A stretch of DNA of 64,000 nucleotides, taken from CATOSD01 sp965226695. Lineage in GTDB: Bacteria; Chloroflexota; Dehalococcoidia; Lucifugimonadales; CATOSD01. Shown here piece by piece: positions 26,617-36,079 of the stretch; position 1 is the stretch's first letter; each line of letters begins with the position of its first letter. The translations under genes and the position numbers were made by a program. The notes below the pieces were generated by a model, which saw nothing but the letters and a program-made list of their open reading frames with translations, searched no databases and was not told the DNA's origin. The stretch covers positions 1,302,001-1,366,000 of the forward strand of contig OZ245405.1 of NCBI GenBank assembly GCA_965226695.1, given 5' to 3'.

Positions 26617-28002
26617 ATGGACATGCTCATTACCAACGCTACGGTGGTCACCTGCGACGCAGAGGGCACGATCATCCACGACGGCGCGCTGGCCGTGGTG
26701 GACGGCAGGATCGCCGCCATCGGCAAGACGGCGGACCTCGAGCGTGCGCACCACGACCTGGAGCGGGTGGACGCGAGCGGCAAGGCGGCGCTGCCGGGGC
26801 TGATCAATTCCCACACCCACACCGTTCTTACGGTGATCCGCGGCACGGTGGAAGACATGGACGTCGACTCGGTCTACGCCTACATGACGCCCATCACCTT
26901 CGCCATGACCGACGACGAGCGGGGAGCGATGGCCGCCCTGGGGTGCCTGGAGTCGATACGCTGTGGCGCGACGACGCTGGTCGATCCGCTGCGCTTCGTG
27001 GACGGCTACGCCCAATACATGGTGGACTCTGGCCTGCGCTTGTTCCTGAGCGAGAGCTGCGCGGACGCGCTCACGCTGGAGATTCGCCACGGGCGCTACG
27101 AGTACTCCCGGGAGTGGGGCGAAGAATTCCTGGAGCGCGCCGAGAGACTGGTGCAGCGCTTCCACGGCGCGGATGGAGGGCGCGTGCAGTGCCAGATCGC
27201 CGCCCACGCCACGGAGAACTGCTCGCCCTGGATGCTCGAAGAGCTGCTCGAACTGGCCCGCAAGCACCGGCTGCGCCGCACCATCCACCTCGCCCAGAGC
27301 GCCGCGGAGGTCCGCCAGACGGCCGCGCTCAGCGGCAAGGACAGCACGCCCGCCGAGTACCTGCGGGACAACGGCTGGCTGGGACCGGACCTTCTGGCCG
27401 CGCACTGGTCGTTCTGCACGGAGGACGACATCGCCATCCTGGCCGACAGCGGTACGCACATGGCGCACTGCCCGGCGTCCAGCTCGCGGCGCGGCGGCCA
27501 CGCCGGCGCGAACATGCCCGCCATCGTCGACGCCGGCGTCAACGTCGCGCTGGGCACCGACAACATGTCCGAGGACATGTGGCAGGCGCTCAGCGTGGGC
27601 ATAATCGTGAACAGGGGCAAGCGCGGAGGCGGCCCGGTGCCCACGCCACGCACGATGCTGGAGTGGGCCACCCGCAACGGCGCGCAAGCCCTCGGCAGAG
27701 AGGACGACCTTGGATCGCTGGAGCCGGGCAAGCTGGCCGACGTCGCCCTGGTGGACCTGCGGCGCGGGCACCTCACGCCTTCCAACAACCTGCTGTCCAA
27801 CCTCGTCCACTACGGGCAGGCGAGCGACGTAGACACGCTCATCGTGGGCGGCGAGATGGTGATGCGAGAGGGCAAGGTGCTCACCTACAACGAGGAGGAC
27901 GTGCTGCGAAACGCCCGGGAGGCTACGCGCAACGCCTGGGCGCGGCTGTCGGAGCAATACCCCGACATACCGCCGGCGAGCGCCTTCCTGGACGGGGCGT
28001 AG
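26617..28002 (+). CDS. Amidohydrolase (cytosine deaminase/TRZ-ATZ type)
   Basis: A 461-aa metal-dependent hydrolase of the amidohydrolase superfamily that deaminates or dechlorinates heterocycles. Visible ligands: NSHTHT (residues about 65), QIAAHATEN, RRTIHLAQS (the central His region), LAAHWSFC and the catalytic Asp in ALGTDNMSEDMW. The C-terminal composite beta domain contains GSLEPGKLADVALVDL. The Met at 26617 is chosen because AAAGGAGG lies seven bases upstream. The substrate cannot be read from sequence. A dispersed direct repeat follows the stop. Confidence 0.9.
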   Translation: MDMLITNATVVTCDAEGTIIHDGALAVVDGRIAAIGKTADLERAHHDLERVDASGKAALPGLINSHTHTVLTVIRGTVEDMDVDSVYAYMTPITFAMTDDERGAMAALGCLESIRCGATTLVDPLRFVDGYAQYMVDSGLRLFLSESCADALTLEIRHGRYEYSREWGEEFLERAERLVQRFHGADGGRVQCQIAAHATENCSPWMLEELLELARKHRLRRTIHLAQSAAEVRQTAALSGKDSTPAEYLRDNGWLGPDLLAAHWSFCTEDDIAILADSGTHMAHCPASSSRRGGHAGANMPAIVDAGVNVALGTDNMSEDMWQALSVGIIVNRGKRGGGPVPTPRTMLEWATRNGAQALGREDDLGSLEPGKLADVALVDLRRGHLTPSNNLLSNLVHYGQASDVDTLIVGGEMVMREGKVLTYNEEDVLRNAREATRNAWARLSEQYPDIPPASAFLDGA

Positions 28003-28009
28003 GGACTTA

Positions 28010-28033
28010 TCCACGAAGGACACGAAGGGGCAC
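28010..28033. repeat. Copy of the CACGAAGGA-type direct repeat
   Basis: TCCACGAAGGACACGAAGGG, the same nine-base-period element as at 21527-21556, here with two units. In both places it starts within about 10 bases of a gene's stop codon. Confidence 0.7.
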
Positions 28034-28051
28034 GTGGAGACGAATACGCCG

Positions 28052-29467
28052 CTAGTTTTTCTCCGCCAACCAGTCCAACAGACCGATGCCCATCTCAGCG
28101 GCCATTCCCAGCAGGTCCGGGTTGATGTGCCGGATCTCGTCCGCCGGCGAGTTGATGCGCGATTTGTCGTCAGCGGTGAGAAACAGCGCTGGGATGCCAG
28201 CCAGCCGGAATGACCCGTGGTCGCTCGCCCCGCCTAGGCTGGCCCACGCCTCCTCCGAGAATCTCCCCAGTTCCATGCCGAGGTCCCTTCCTACCCAGGA
28301 CGCTTCGGCGATGAGCGCGGGGTCGCCGGACGTCTGGAGGGTGCTTCCCGACCCCAAAGCGTCGAAGTTGAGCATGGCAATGACACTGCTCTTCTCGTCG
28401 GCGCTCATGTTGTCCACGTAGTGTTTGCTGCCCAAAAGGCCGATTTCCTCCGCGCCGAAAAAGATTATCCTCACGTCGAAAGGATAGTCGCGGTTGGCTA
28501 TGTGGTCGGCCAGCGTCAGTACCGTCGCGACGCCCGACCCGTTGTCGTTGGCTCCCTCTGTGTCCGCCACCGTGTCGTAGTGCGCCCCGATGATGACCGT
28601 CCGGCCGTCGTCCGAAGTTCCGCGTTTATCGGCAATGACGTTCCGCGACGGCGAATCCACATCGCCAACCCACACGGTGGCTTCGATCTCGCCCTGCTGG
28701 ATGAGTGCGAGAAGTTGCCGGCCATCCGACTGGCTGACGGCGACCGCCGGTATGCTCGACTGGTTGGCGAACGTTCCGAAGAACATGCCCGGCGTGTTGT
28801 TGAAGACGATCGCCCCGACGGCTCCGGCGCTGGCAACGCGGTTGACCTTCTCCTCGAACATGATGACGCCGCGCTCTATCAGTGCGATCCGGCCCTCCAG
28901 CCCATCGGCTGGAATGTCCTCCTCGAACGCGCGGCCCGCGTAGGCAACGATGCCGGTGGCGCTGTCGTGGATGGACAACGAAATCGGAATCGCCCGCGGC
29001 GAGTCGGGCGATTCGCCCGACCTCGAATCGAGCTTCACACCCGCCCTGAGTAGGTTGACGCTGAAATCCTGGAGCGACGTATCGTATCCCAGTCCGCTCA
29101 GTCTTCCCTGCAGGTGTACAGCGGCCTCAAGCTCCTGGCCGGTGGCGCTCTCCCTGGGACTATACTGTTCGGTAAGTTCCATCAGGGTCGCGTAGACCTG
29201 CTCGGTAAACTCGCTTTGGACGGTGCTTTCGACCGTAGGCGAGGGAGCCGGCGAAGGCCGAGGCGCCGGTGTCTGCGTTGGCAGCATCGCCATCGGGGTA
29301 GGCGACGGCCTTGGCGTCGCTGAAGCTTCCGGCGCGGCTGTCGCCGTATCTGAAATGGCGTCAGCCGGCGGTGCCTCCTGGCTGCCGCAGGCGACCAGTA
29401 CCGCCAACATGGCGGCGACTACGAGCGGTAGCAGTTGCGTAACGACACCTTTGGAGAGAAGTTTCAT
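28052..29467 (-). CDS. M28-family zinc aminopeptidase lipoprotein with PA domain
   Basis: A 471-aa exported peptidase. The signal peptide ends in the lipobox VLVAC, and a Thr/Pro-rich linker covers residues about 35-85. A protease-associated domain follows (RIALIERGVIMFEEKVNRVA, GAIVFNNTPG). The catalytic M28 domain has the zinc ligands and acid in VIIGAHYDTVADTEGANDNG, FFGAEEIGLLGSKHY and MLNFDALGSG, with GASDHGSF carrying a further ligand His. It probably trims peptides outside the cell or in the periplasmic-side layer. It stands alone on the minus strand. Confidence 0.92.
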   Translation of the reverse strand: MKLLSKGVVTQLLPLVVAAMLAVLVACGSQEAPPADAISDTATAAPEASATPRPSPTPMAMLPTQTPAPRPSPAPSPTVESTVQSEFTEQVYATLMELTEQYSPRESATGQELEAAVHLQGRLSGLGYDTSLQDFSVNLLRAGVKLDSRSGESPDSPRAIPISLSIHDSATGIVAYAGRAFEEDIPADGLEGRIALIERGVIMFEEKVNRVASAGAVGAIVFNNTPGMFFGTFANQSSIPAVAVSQSDGRQLLALIQQGEIEATVWVGDVDSPSRNVIADKRGTSDDGRTVIIGAHYDTVADTEGANDNGSGVATVLTLADHIANRDYPFDVRIIFFGAEEIGLLGSKHYVDNMSADEKSSVIAMLNFDALGSGSTLQTSGDPALIAEASWVGRDLGMELGRFSEEAWASLGGASDHGSFRLAGIPALFLTADDKSRINSPADEIRHINPDLLGMAAEMGIGLLDWLAEKN

Positions 29468-29652
29468 GGTGCGAGAATACGACTTTTCTCTTTGCGGCTA
29501 CAATGAACTGGCCCCGTCTGAGTTAGGGCCACGCCGGAGCAGAGCTGCCCGCGACAGTCTCACCGACGCGAGCCGTACTCATGGAGCAGTCACGCCGCGG
29601 ACCTCGAGCACAACCCCGGCCTTCTCCCGCCAGGTAGAGGGGGCTCGTATCG

Positions 29653-30725
29653 TCAGTCGCGCGGCGCGTACTTGGCCATGACCCGTTGGAGCTCGTTGAG
29701 GGGCAGTGCGTGGGCCGTGCGGCCGTTCAGGCCGGCGGTCGTTTCCGCCGCGGCGAGCGCGTTCAGGACGGACTCCTCCACTGCCTCCGCCGTCGCGTCG
29801 AACATCGGGTCCATGTGGTCGTTCGGCATCATCGACAACGCCACCGGGCCGGTGGCGTCCGCGGGCACGTGGTTGCCTGTCGCGAACGCCAGAAAGATGT
29901 CGCCGCTGCCGTTGTGGCCCGTGCCGCCCACTCGCGCCAGCCCGACGGTGGCGCGCTGCGCGAGCCGCCGGCACTGGAAGGGCAGCAGCGGCGCGTCGGT
30001 CGCCACGATGATGATGATCGAGCCGTCTGTCTGCATCTGGCCCAAGACCGAGGGCGTGTGGTCGTAGCCGATCTCCCTGCCCACGGGGACGCCGTTCACG
30101 CGCAGGTGCTGCCGCGCGCCGTAGTTGGCCTGCACGAGCGCGCCCACGACGTACTGGCCCGAGATCGTGTCCACCAGGCGCGAGGACGTGCCTATGCCGC
30201 CCTTGAACTCATGGCACACCATGCCAGTGCCGCCGCCGACGTTGCCCTCTGCTACCGGGCCGTCCGAGGCCGATTCGATGGCCTGGTAGACGTGATCCTC
30301 GGTGACGTGAAACGCGCCGATGTCGTTGAGCCTGCCGTCGTAGGTCTCAGCGACGACGGGCAGGTACCACCCACTCAGGCCATGGCGGGTTGCGTGCTTG
30401 ATCATCGCATCCCTGACCGTGCCCACCTGGTGGGTGTTGGTTATGCCTATGGCCGAAGTGAGCAGGCCGGACTCTTCGACCCAAAGCAAGCCCGTCATCT
30501 CGCCGTTGCCGTTGAAACGGTGGAAGCCCGCGAATGCTCTGTCCTCGGCCACGCGGCCACCGCGCGGCAGCACCATGGTCACGCCCGTTCTGGCGACGCG
30601 CGGTTCGTCGTACACGACGGTGGTGTGGCCCACGAGCACGCCGGATACGTCGGTGATGGCGTTGTGTGGCCGGTGGGATGATCTCCGATTACAATGCCCA
30701 AGTCGCGGATGCGCGCGTGTGTCAT
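29653..30725 (-). pseudogene. P1-family (S58, DmpA-like) peptidase, N-terminal frameshift
   Basis: DmpA/BapA-type aminopeptidases self-cleave at a Ser that becomes the N-terminal nucleophile. Most of the protein is intact: NAITDVSGVLVGHTTV, GGTGMVCHEFKGGIGTSS, and the nucleophile region GHNGSGDIFLAFATGN. The natural N-terminus, MTHARIRDLGIVIGDHPTGH from ATG at 30725, is in a different frame. The break lies at 30661-30670, where the minus strand reads GGCCACACAAC instead of the expected GGCCACAAC, an extra AC. The long open frame that continues upstream to 30834 is Arg/Pro-rich noise. Either a true mutation or an assembly indel; I call it frameshifted. Confidence 0.75.
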
Positions 30726-30914
30726 GGCCTACTCCTGTGGGTTGTGTCGGTCTTGACCAGCCCGGCGCACAACAGGTCGCAATGGCGCCTCGTCCGGGCT
30801 TGCGCGGCCCATGATACCGACGGCGTGGCGGCATGGCAAACGCCTAGGTGATTCTGCCCTGAGCGGTTCAGCCGCGTTGATTAGCGACGAAACCCCTAGA
30901 TCGGCTCCGACCTC

Positions 30915-30923
30915 TGTTATACT
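30915..30923 (+). promoter_or_regulatory. Extended -10 promoter, possibly leaderless, for lepA
   Basis: TGTTATACT (30915-30923) is a TGn-extended -10 box. Transcription would begin about seven bases later, at or just before the lepA ATG at 30932, so the message may be leaderless. No ribosome-binding site fits between the two. Confidence 0.5.
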
Positions 30924-30931
30924 ACTAGACT

Positions 30932-33141
30932 ATGAGACCGGAGTTCATTCGCAACTTCTGCATAATCGCCCACGTCGACCATGGCAAGTCCACGCTCGCC
31001 GACAGGCTGCTTCAGGCAACCGGCGCCGTAGACCCCCGCGACATGGTGGACCAGCTTCTCGACAGCATGGAGCTGGAGCGCGAGCGGGGCATTACCATAA
31101 AGGCCCAGGCCGTGCGCATGAGCTACGCGGGCCGCGACGGCCGGGAGTACCAGCTCAACCTTATCGACACGCCCGGCCACGTTGACTTCTCGTACGAGGT
31201 GTCCCGAAGCCTGGCCGCGTGCGAGGGCGCCCTTCTGGTGGTGGACGCGACGCAGGGCATCCAGGCGCAGACGCTTGCCAACGTCTATCTCGCGCTGGAG
31301 CACGACCTGGAGATAATTCCCGTCATCAACAAGATCGACCTCGACGTCGCCGAGCCGCAGCGAGTGTCTATGGAGGTGCAGCAGGCGTGGAGGTGCAGCA
31401 GGCGTTCGGATTCCGCGAGGATGAGGTGATTCTGGCGTCGGCGAAAGACGGCAACGGCGTATCCGACATCCTCGAGGCGATTGTTTCCCGCGTGCCCCCG
31501 CCCGGCGGCCGAGGCGACACGCCGCTACGGGCGCTGATTTTCGATTCCAAGTACGACTCCTACAAGGGCGTCGTGGCATACGTGCGCGTTTTCGACGGAT
31601 CCACCGCCTCCGGTGGCCGGATCCGCGTCATGGCGTCGGGCTCCGAGAGCGAGGCGCTCGAAGTGGGTGTGTTCTCTCCAGCGCTCGAGCAGGTGGACGT
31701 CCTGAGCGCCGGAGAGGTCGGCTACATCGCAACCGGACTGAAGAGCGTGGGCGACGCGCCGGTGGGCGACACCATTACCATGGCACGCCGCCCCGCCAGC
31801 GAGCCGCTGAAGGGCTATCAGCCGCTGAAGCCGATGGTGTTCGCGGGTCTGTACCCCGCAGACGGCGAGGACTATCTCAACCTGCGGGATGCGCTGGAGA
31901 AGCTGCGCCTCAACGACGCGGCGCTCAGCTTCCAACCCGAATCCTCGCTGGCGCTGGGCACGGGCTTTCGCTGCGGCTTTCTGGGACTGCTGCATATGGA
32001 CGTGGTGCAGGAGCGCCTCGAGCGTGAGTACGACCTGAGTCTGCTTGCGACATCGCCCAGCGTGGCCTACCGCGTGGTGACGTCGGACGGGCAGGATTAT
32101 GAGATCGACAACCCCTCGAAGCTTCCGCCGGCCCAGCAGATAGACGAGATCCAGGAACCGTGGCTGGAGCTCAGCATCGTCTGCCCGGCCAACTTTATCG
32201 GCGTCGTCATGGAATTGGTGAACAGCAGGCGCGGCGAGTACCGCCGTATGGAGTACCTTCAGCCTGAGGCCGCATCCGACGGCGGCCAGTCGACAGCCAG
32301 GGTGCTCATCGAGTACAGCGTCCCCCTGTCCGAGGTGCTGGTGGACTTCTACGACCAGCTCAAGGCGAGAACACAGGGTTACGCCTCCATGGACTACTCG
32401 TTGGAGGGCTACCGGCCCGGCAACCTCGTCAGGCTCGACATCCTGGTCAATGGCGAGCCGGTAGACGCGCTGTCCGCCATACTCCACCGCGACAACGGCT
32501 ACCGCCACGGGAGAGACCTGGTGTCGCGCTTGAAAGAATTGATACCCAGGCAGCTATTCGAGGTGCCTATCCAGGCGTCCATCGGCAGCCGCGTCATATC
32601 GCGCGAGACGATCAAGGCGCTGCGCAAGAACGTGCTGGCCAAGTGCTACGGCGGCGACGTCACCCGCAAGCGCAAGCTGCTGGAGAAGCAGGCCGAGGGC
32701 AAGCGGCGCATGAAGCGTGTAGGCCGCGTCGAGATTCCACAAGAAGCCTTTCTCAGCATCCTGAAGATAGGCCCGGCCTGGCCTGAAGCACCGGACGCAC
32801 CCGGAGGGCCCGCCGGACCTTGCGCGTCATCTCCACACGAGATTGCAAGTATCGTCAACGTAAGAACGGCGACGATGTTTGCCAACAAGACCACTCTCAT
32901 GCTGCAATCCCTTTGTCTCACTTTAGCGGGCACTCCCGCGATTTCTGCCTGCTTCTACGTTAAAGGGCCTCGAGGAAGTCGACCTCTGGCCTTAAGTGGG
33001 GACACGTCTCCATTTTCCACACACCCTATAGGCGCTCCCACTTCTTTTGTCTGGAATCCCAGGTCCAGTAGCCGCCCTCAAGTTGCTCGACACTCATTTC
33101 GGCGAGCTGTAGGTAGGCCTCAACAGGAAGGCCATTTGTGA
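30932..33141 (+). pseudogene. lepA: Elongation factor 4 (LepA), disrupted by a 17-bp duplication
   Basis: EF4 is a translational GTPase that acts on stalled ribosomes. From ATG at 30932 the G domain is clear (IAHVDHGKSTLADRLL, DTPGHVDFSYEVSRSL, NKIDLDV). At 31372-31405 the sequence GGAGGTGCAGCAGGCGT occurs twice in tandem; the extra 17 bases shift the frame and a stop follows at 31427. Removing one copy joins RVSMEVQQAFGFREDE and restores the remaining domains, through GFRCGFLGLLHMD to the C-terminal KRKLLEKQAEGKRRM and IPQEAFLSILKI. The native end is near 32770; the frame then runs on to 33141 through unrelated sequence because no stop remains at the normal place. Confidence 0.85.
32770..32900 (-). 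pseudogene. Fragment of a collagen-like lipoprotein gene, inverted against lepA
   Basis: On the minus strand ATG at 32900 (AAAGGGA upstream) starts a signal peptide with a lipobox-like AISC, then the collagen-like run GPAGPPGASGASGQAGP. After about 43 residues the sequence becomes the antisense of the lepA 3' end. Collagen-like Gly-x-x lipoproteins normally continue for dozens of repeats, so this is a truncated 5' end. The junction with lepA is at about 32770. Confidence 0.6.
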
Positions 33142-33462
33142 GTATGATGTAAGTCCTAGTTTGCTTGTCCTCAATTGATACGCTTCCATTAGAGTTGCCA
33201 CGAGCATCAAAGAGTCTAGCGACCAGTCGTCGAAACCCCTGGTACGTATCTCTCCCGGCCGCCTTTCCGATTTCCTCTAGGTATGCCTTGAAGAACAGAC
33301 TAAGAGGGACCAAGAGTATGATGACCCAAGGGAAGTCGCCCAAACCCTGCTAGCGTAAACCGCTTGAACGGAACCACAAAAGCCTTCTTCACGAGCGACC
33401 TTCTTGACGGCTGCTACTTCTGAGGCTCTCGCATCTGAGTTCAAGAGTATGTCAACATTCAT
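33026..33462 (-). pseudogene. Small membrane protein of unknown function, frameshifted
   Basis: ATG at 33462 reads MNVDILLNSDARASEVAAVK and about 20 more residues, then the frame breaks near 33347. One base restored gives GLGDFPWVIILLVPLSLFFK, a membrane span, followed by an 80-residue soluble part ending GGYWTWDSRQKKWERL at 33026. The combined product would be about 145 aa. I do not recognise a family. It is AT-richer than the core genes and opens a block of damaged genes. Confidence 0.6.
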
Positions 33463-33503
33463 GAAGCTGCCTGCACGGTTGAAAGTCTGTCACGGTAACC
33501 TGC

Positions 33504-34843
33504 CTAGAGGCCCCCAACACCCGCCATCTCACTCAGTCGCGCGATGAGGTAGGACTGTTCGCGGTCGCCTTTGATTCTGTTGCAGTGAGAACATAGCAAC
33601 TGAAGGTTGTCCAGATGGTCACTTCCTCCTCTTGAGCGAGGCACCATGTGGTCAATCTCGAACACCTTGAAGGGGAAGTCCATTTGGCAACCCCCGCAGC
33701 GACCTTCCTGCTGCCCGAACAAGACATGCTTGTTCTTACGGTAGTGGATCGGAGCGTCAATGTCTGTCCGTTTAGGAATGCCCGTTCGCGCCGTCACTAG
33801 GCGGTCGTGGAACAGGTCTCCCATGTATTGTCGGAGACGCATGTTCACTAACTCGACGGCTTTTGACGATAGGTCAATGCCTACCCATTGCCGACCTATC
33901 TTGTCCGCCGCTATACAGGCTGTGGCACACCCGCGGAACGGGTCTAGCACCAGCTCTCCGACATTACTTGATGCGGCGATGATGCGCTCCAAGAGAGCAA
34001 GAGGCTTCTGCGTTGGGTAGCCCGATCGCTCAGGTGATTGAGACTGTATTGGTCTAATGTCGTCCCATATCGTATCGACGGGATTCCCCTTCATCTCGTC
34101 TAGGTAGCGCTTCAGCCTCGGCACCGTACCCGGGCGCTGTTGTATTACTAAACCATCATCGTATGCAGCCTGCTTTCTGTCTTTGGTCCAACGCCAAACC
34201 CTTGTTATCCCGAGAAACTCATACGTCAGATTTGGCCGGTCTCGGTTTGGGTTTACTAGATTGTCGAGCTGATGCCGCCTTCCCGTCTCAGGTTCGGTGT
34301 AGCGGTAAAACTTGTTGACTTATGCCTGGTCATATGGGCGAAAGGGGCGATTCCATACGAATGAATCAGACTTGGAGTAGTAGAGTAGTATGTCGGCGTT
34401 GTTTGGATAACCCTTGAACGCCAAGCCCTTCGCGGCTGTCCTTCGCCAGGTGACTTCACTGCGGAAATTCCGCGCCCCGTACACTGCGTCCATGAGTTGC
34501 TTGAGGTAGAGGCTGGCAAAGGGGTCACAGTGTAGATAGATTGAACCCGTGGATTTAAGGACGCGACGCATCTCCAAGAGCCTGACGGCCATCATTGTGA
34601 GGTAGGACTGCATCGCCTTGCCGTGAGTCTTGCCTGCAGCGTCCAACATATAGGCAATAGCGGGCTGTTCGTCCGCAATGAGGCCCATCCAGGCCACGTC
34701 AAACGCCGGCTCCGACCTGGCCTCTGTTGGAGTTGAAGAGAGGGCGAGGTGATAAGGTCTACAGTCTCCGAATTCATACCTCGAAGAATATCGAGATTGT
34801 CTCCTGTCCAGATCGTCTTGTCGACGTAGTTGGGCGTAGCCAT
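33504..34843 (-). pseudogene. DNA methyltransferase fused to HNH domain, frameshift and nonsense
   Basis: ATG at 34843 opens an N6/N4 DNA methyltransferase: IWTGDNLDILRGMNSETVDL precedes the DPPY-type motif, which is broken by an indel near 34741-34750 (FNSN is readable in another frame). The main frame resumes with DVAWMGLIADEQPA, VLKSTGSIYLHCDP and SEVTWRRTAAKG, meets TAA at 34320-34322 within PYDQA-stop-VNKFYRYTEPETGRR, and continues to the SAM motif LVLDPFRGCATACIAADKIG. The C-terminal 60 residues are an HNH endonuclease-like domain: GRCGGCQM, FEIDHMVPRSRGGSDHLDN, LLCSHCNRIKG. A methyltransferase with a C-terminal HNH is an unusual arrangement. At least two lesions make it inactive. Confidence 0.8.
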
Positions 34844-34928
34844 GATTAAGTCCTCGCATTTGGTTACGCAACAGGTTGTATACCATCGGAGACGCTTTGG
34901 CAAGAGAATATCCGAGTAAGCGGGCTAA

Positions 34929-35902
34929 GGACTTTGTGGGCAGTGGCTGGGCGAGGACGCGACCATGTGCGAATTGGCTGAGCCGCAGAGCAAGGCGGTG
35001 CGCGACGGGGACGACTGGATACTCAACGGCCAGAAGATTTTCATCAGCGGCCACGGCGACCCCGACTGGCTGTACGGCCCGCTGATCACAGACCCCGACG
35101 CGCCTCGACACAGGAACCTCGGCTACTTCATGGTTCCCTACCCGGCCGAGGGTCTGGCGATGGAACGCATGGGCTTGCTCACCGGCCACGACCAGAGCAT
35201 GTTCTTCATGGACAACGTGCGAGTGCAAGGAGACCACCTCGTGGGTCAGGAAGGCCAGGGCTGGCAGGTATCTCAGACCACGCTCGAGGTCGAGCACGGC
35301 GGACGAGGCATAGCCTTCCCGCTCGACGAGTCCATGGATAACCTCCTCACCTACGTGAAGGGGACCAGGCACAACGGCGGCGGTCTCGGCGACGACCCAG
35401 TCGTGCAGCAGGACACCATGGACGCGCTTCTCGACACGCACGTCCACACGCTGCTGGCTCAGCGCAACTACTCTATGTACCAGGCGAATTGCGCACGACC
35501 GCCGACATTCCCAGCTAGGAGTCGCACAGAATGATGCAGAAACGAACAGATTTCGCCGAGAACCTCACCCAGAGGCAGATTACGGCCCTGCCGCACCTGC
35601 TGAGGCGCCAGGAGATGAGCTACCACGGCTCGCAGACCTCCATGTTCCGAAAGGAATACCACATGCGCAATGCCGACCGCGCCCGTAACGTCATGGGCAT
35701 GTACTCGATGCTCGGCGTTCGCGAGCCCCGTGCGCCCTTCAAGGGTGAGCCCGAGGTGTTTCAGCGCAGCAGCCTCACCGGGGCACACCCCGGCGGCACC
35801 ATCGAGATACAGAAGGTGATCATGGCCCGCCGCATGGGCATCAGCCGCACCAGAGAGCGCGCCGCGCCCACGCCGTCCACGACCGGCGTGCGCGGAGTGT
35901 AG
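34929..35902 (+). pseudogene. Acyl-CoA dehydrogenase, 5'-truncated with deletion and stop
   Basis: The middle and C-terminal domains of a flavin-dependent acyl-CoA dehydrogenase are readable, but the N-terminal helical domain is missing; the frame opens only at 34929. QSKAVRDGDDWILNGQKIFI and LVGQEGQGWQVSQTTLEVEH are middle-domain motifs. At about 35483 a 4-base loss shifts the frame (ELRTTADIPS expected), and TAG at 35516-35518 follows. Beyond it the C-terminal domain continues (HGSQTSMFRKEYHMRNADRA, then TGAHPGGTIEIQKVIMARRM) to 35902. The 5' end abuts the broken methyltransferase, so insertion or deletion there probably removed the start. Confidence 0.8.
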
Positions 35903-35973
35903 CCAACCGAGCAGGGAGACGCGGCCCGCCGCGATGGAGCGGGCCGCGCTCCCCACACCCTGAGACCATTCGC

Positions 35974-36012
35974 AAAGGGGCCTTCCGAGTCTAGAAGGCC
36001 CCTTTGCTTTTT
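35974..36012 (+). terminator. Intrinsic terminator
   Basis: AAAGGGGCCTTC (35974-35985) pairs perfectly with GAAGGCCCCTTT (35994-36005) around an 8-base loop and is followed by GCTTTTT. It closes the transcript of the broken acyl-CoA dehydrogenase. Confidence 0.88.
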
Positions 36013-36079
36013 GCCGCACCGCCGAAGCCGCAATGGCCGGCTAGGGCGTAGCGCCGTCGCCAGGAAAGGGGACCCAGGC

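Noticed and set aside
26533..28023. 496-codon minus-strand frame
   Set aside because: Antisense shadow of the amidohydrolase, which carries all metal ligands.
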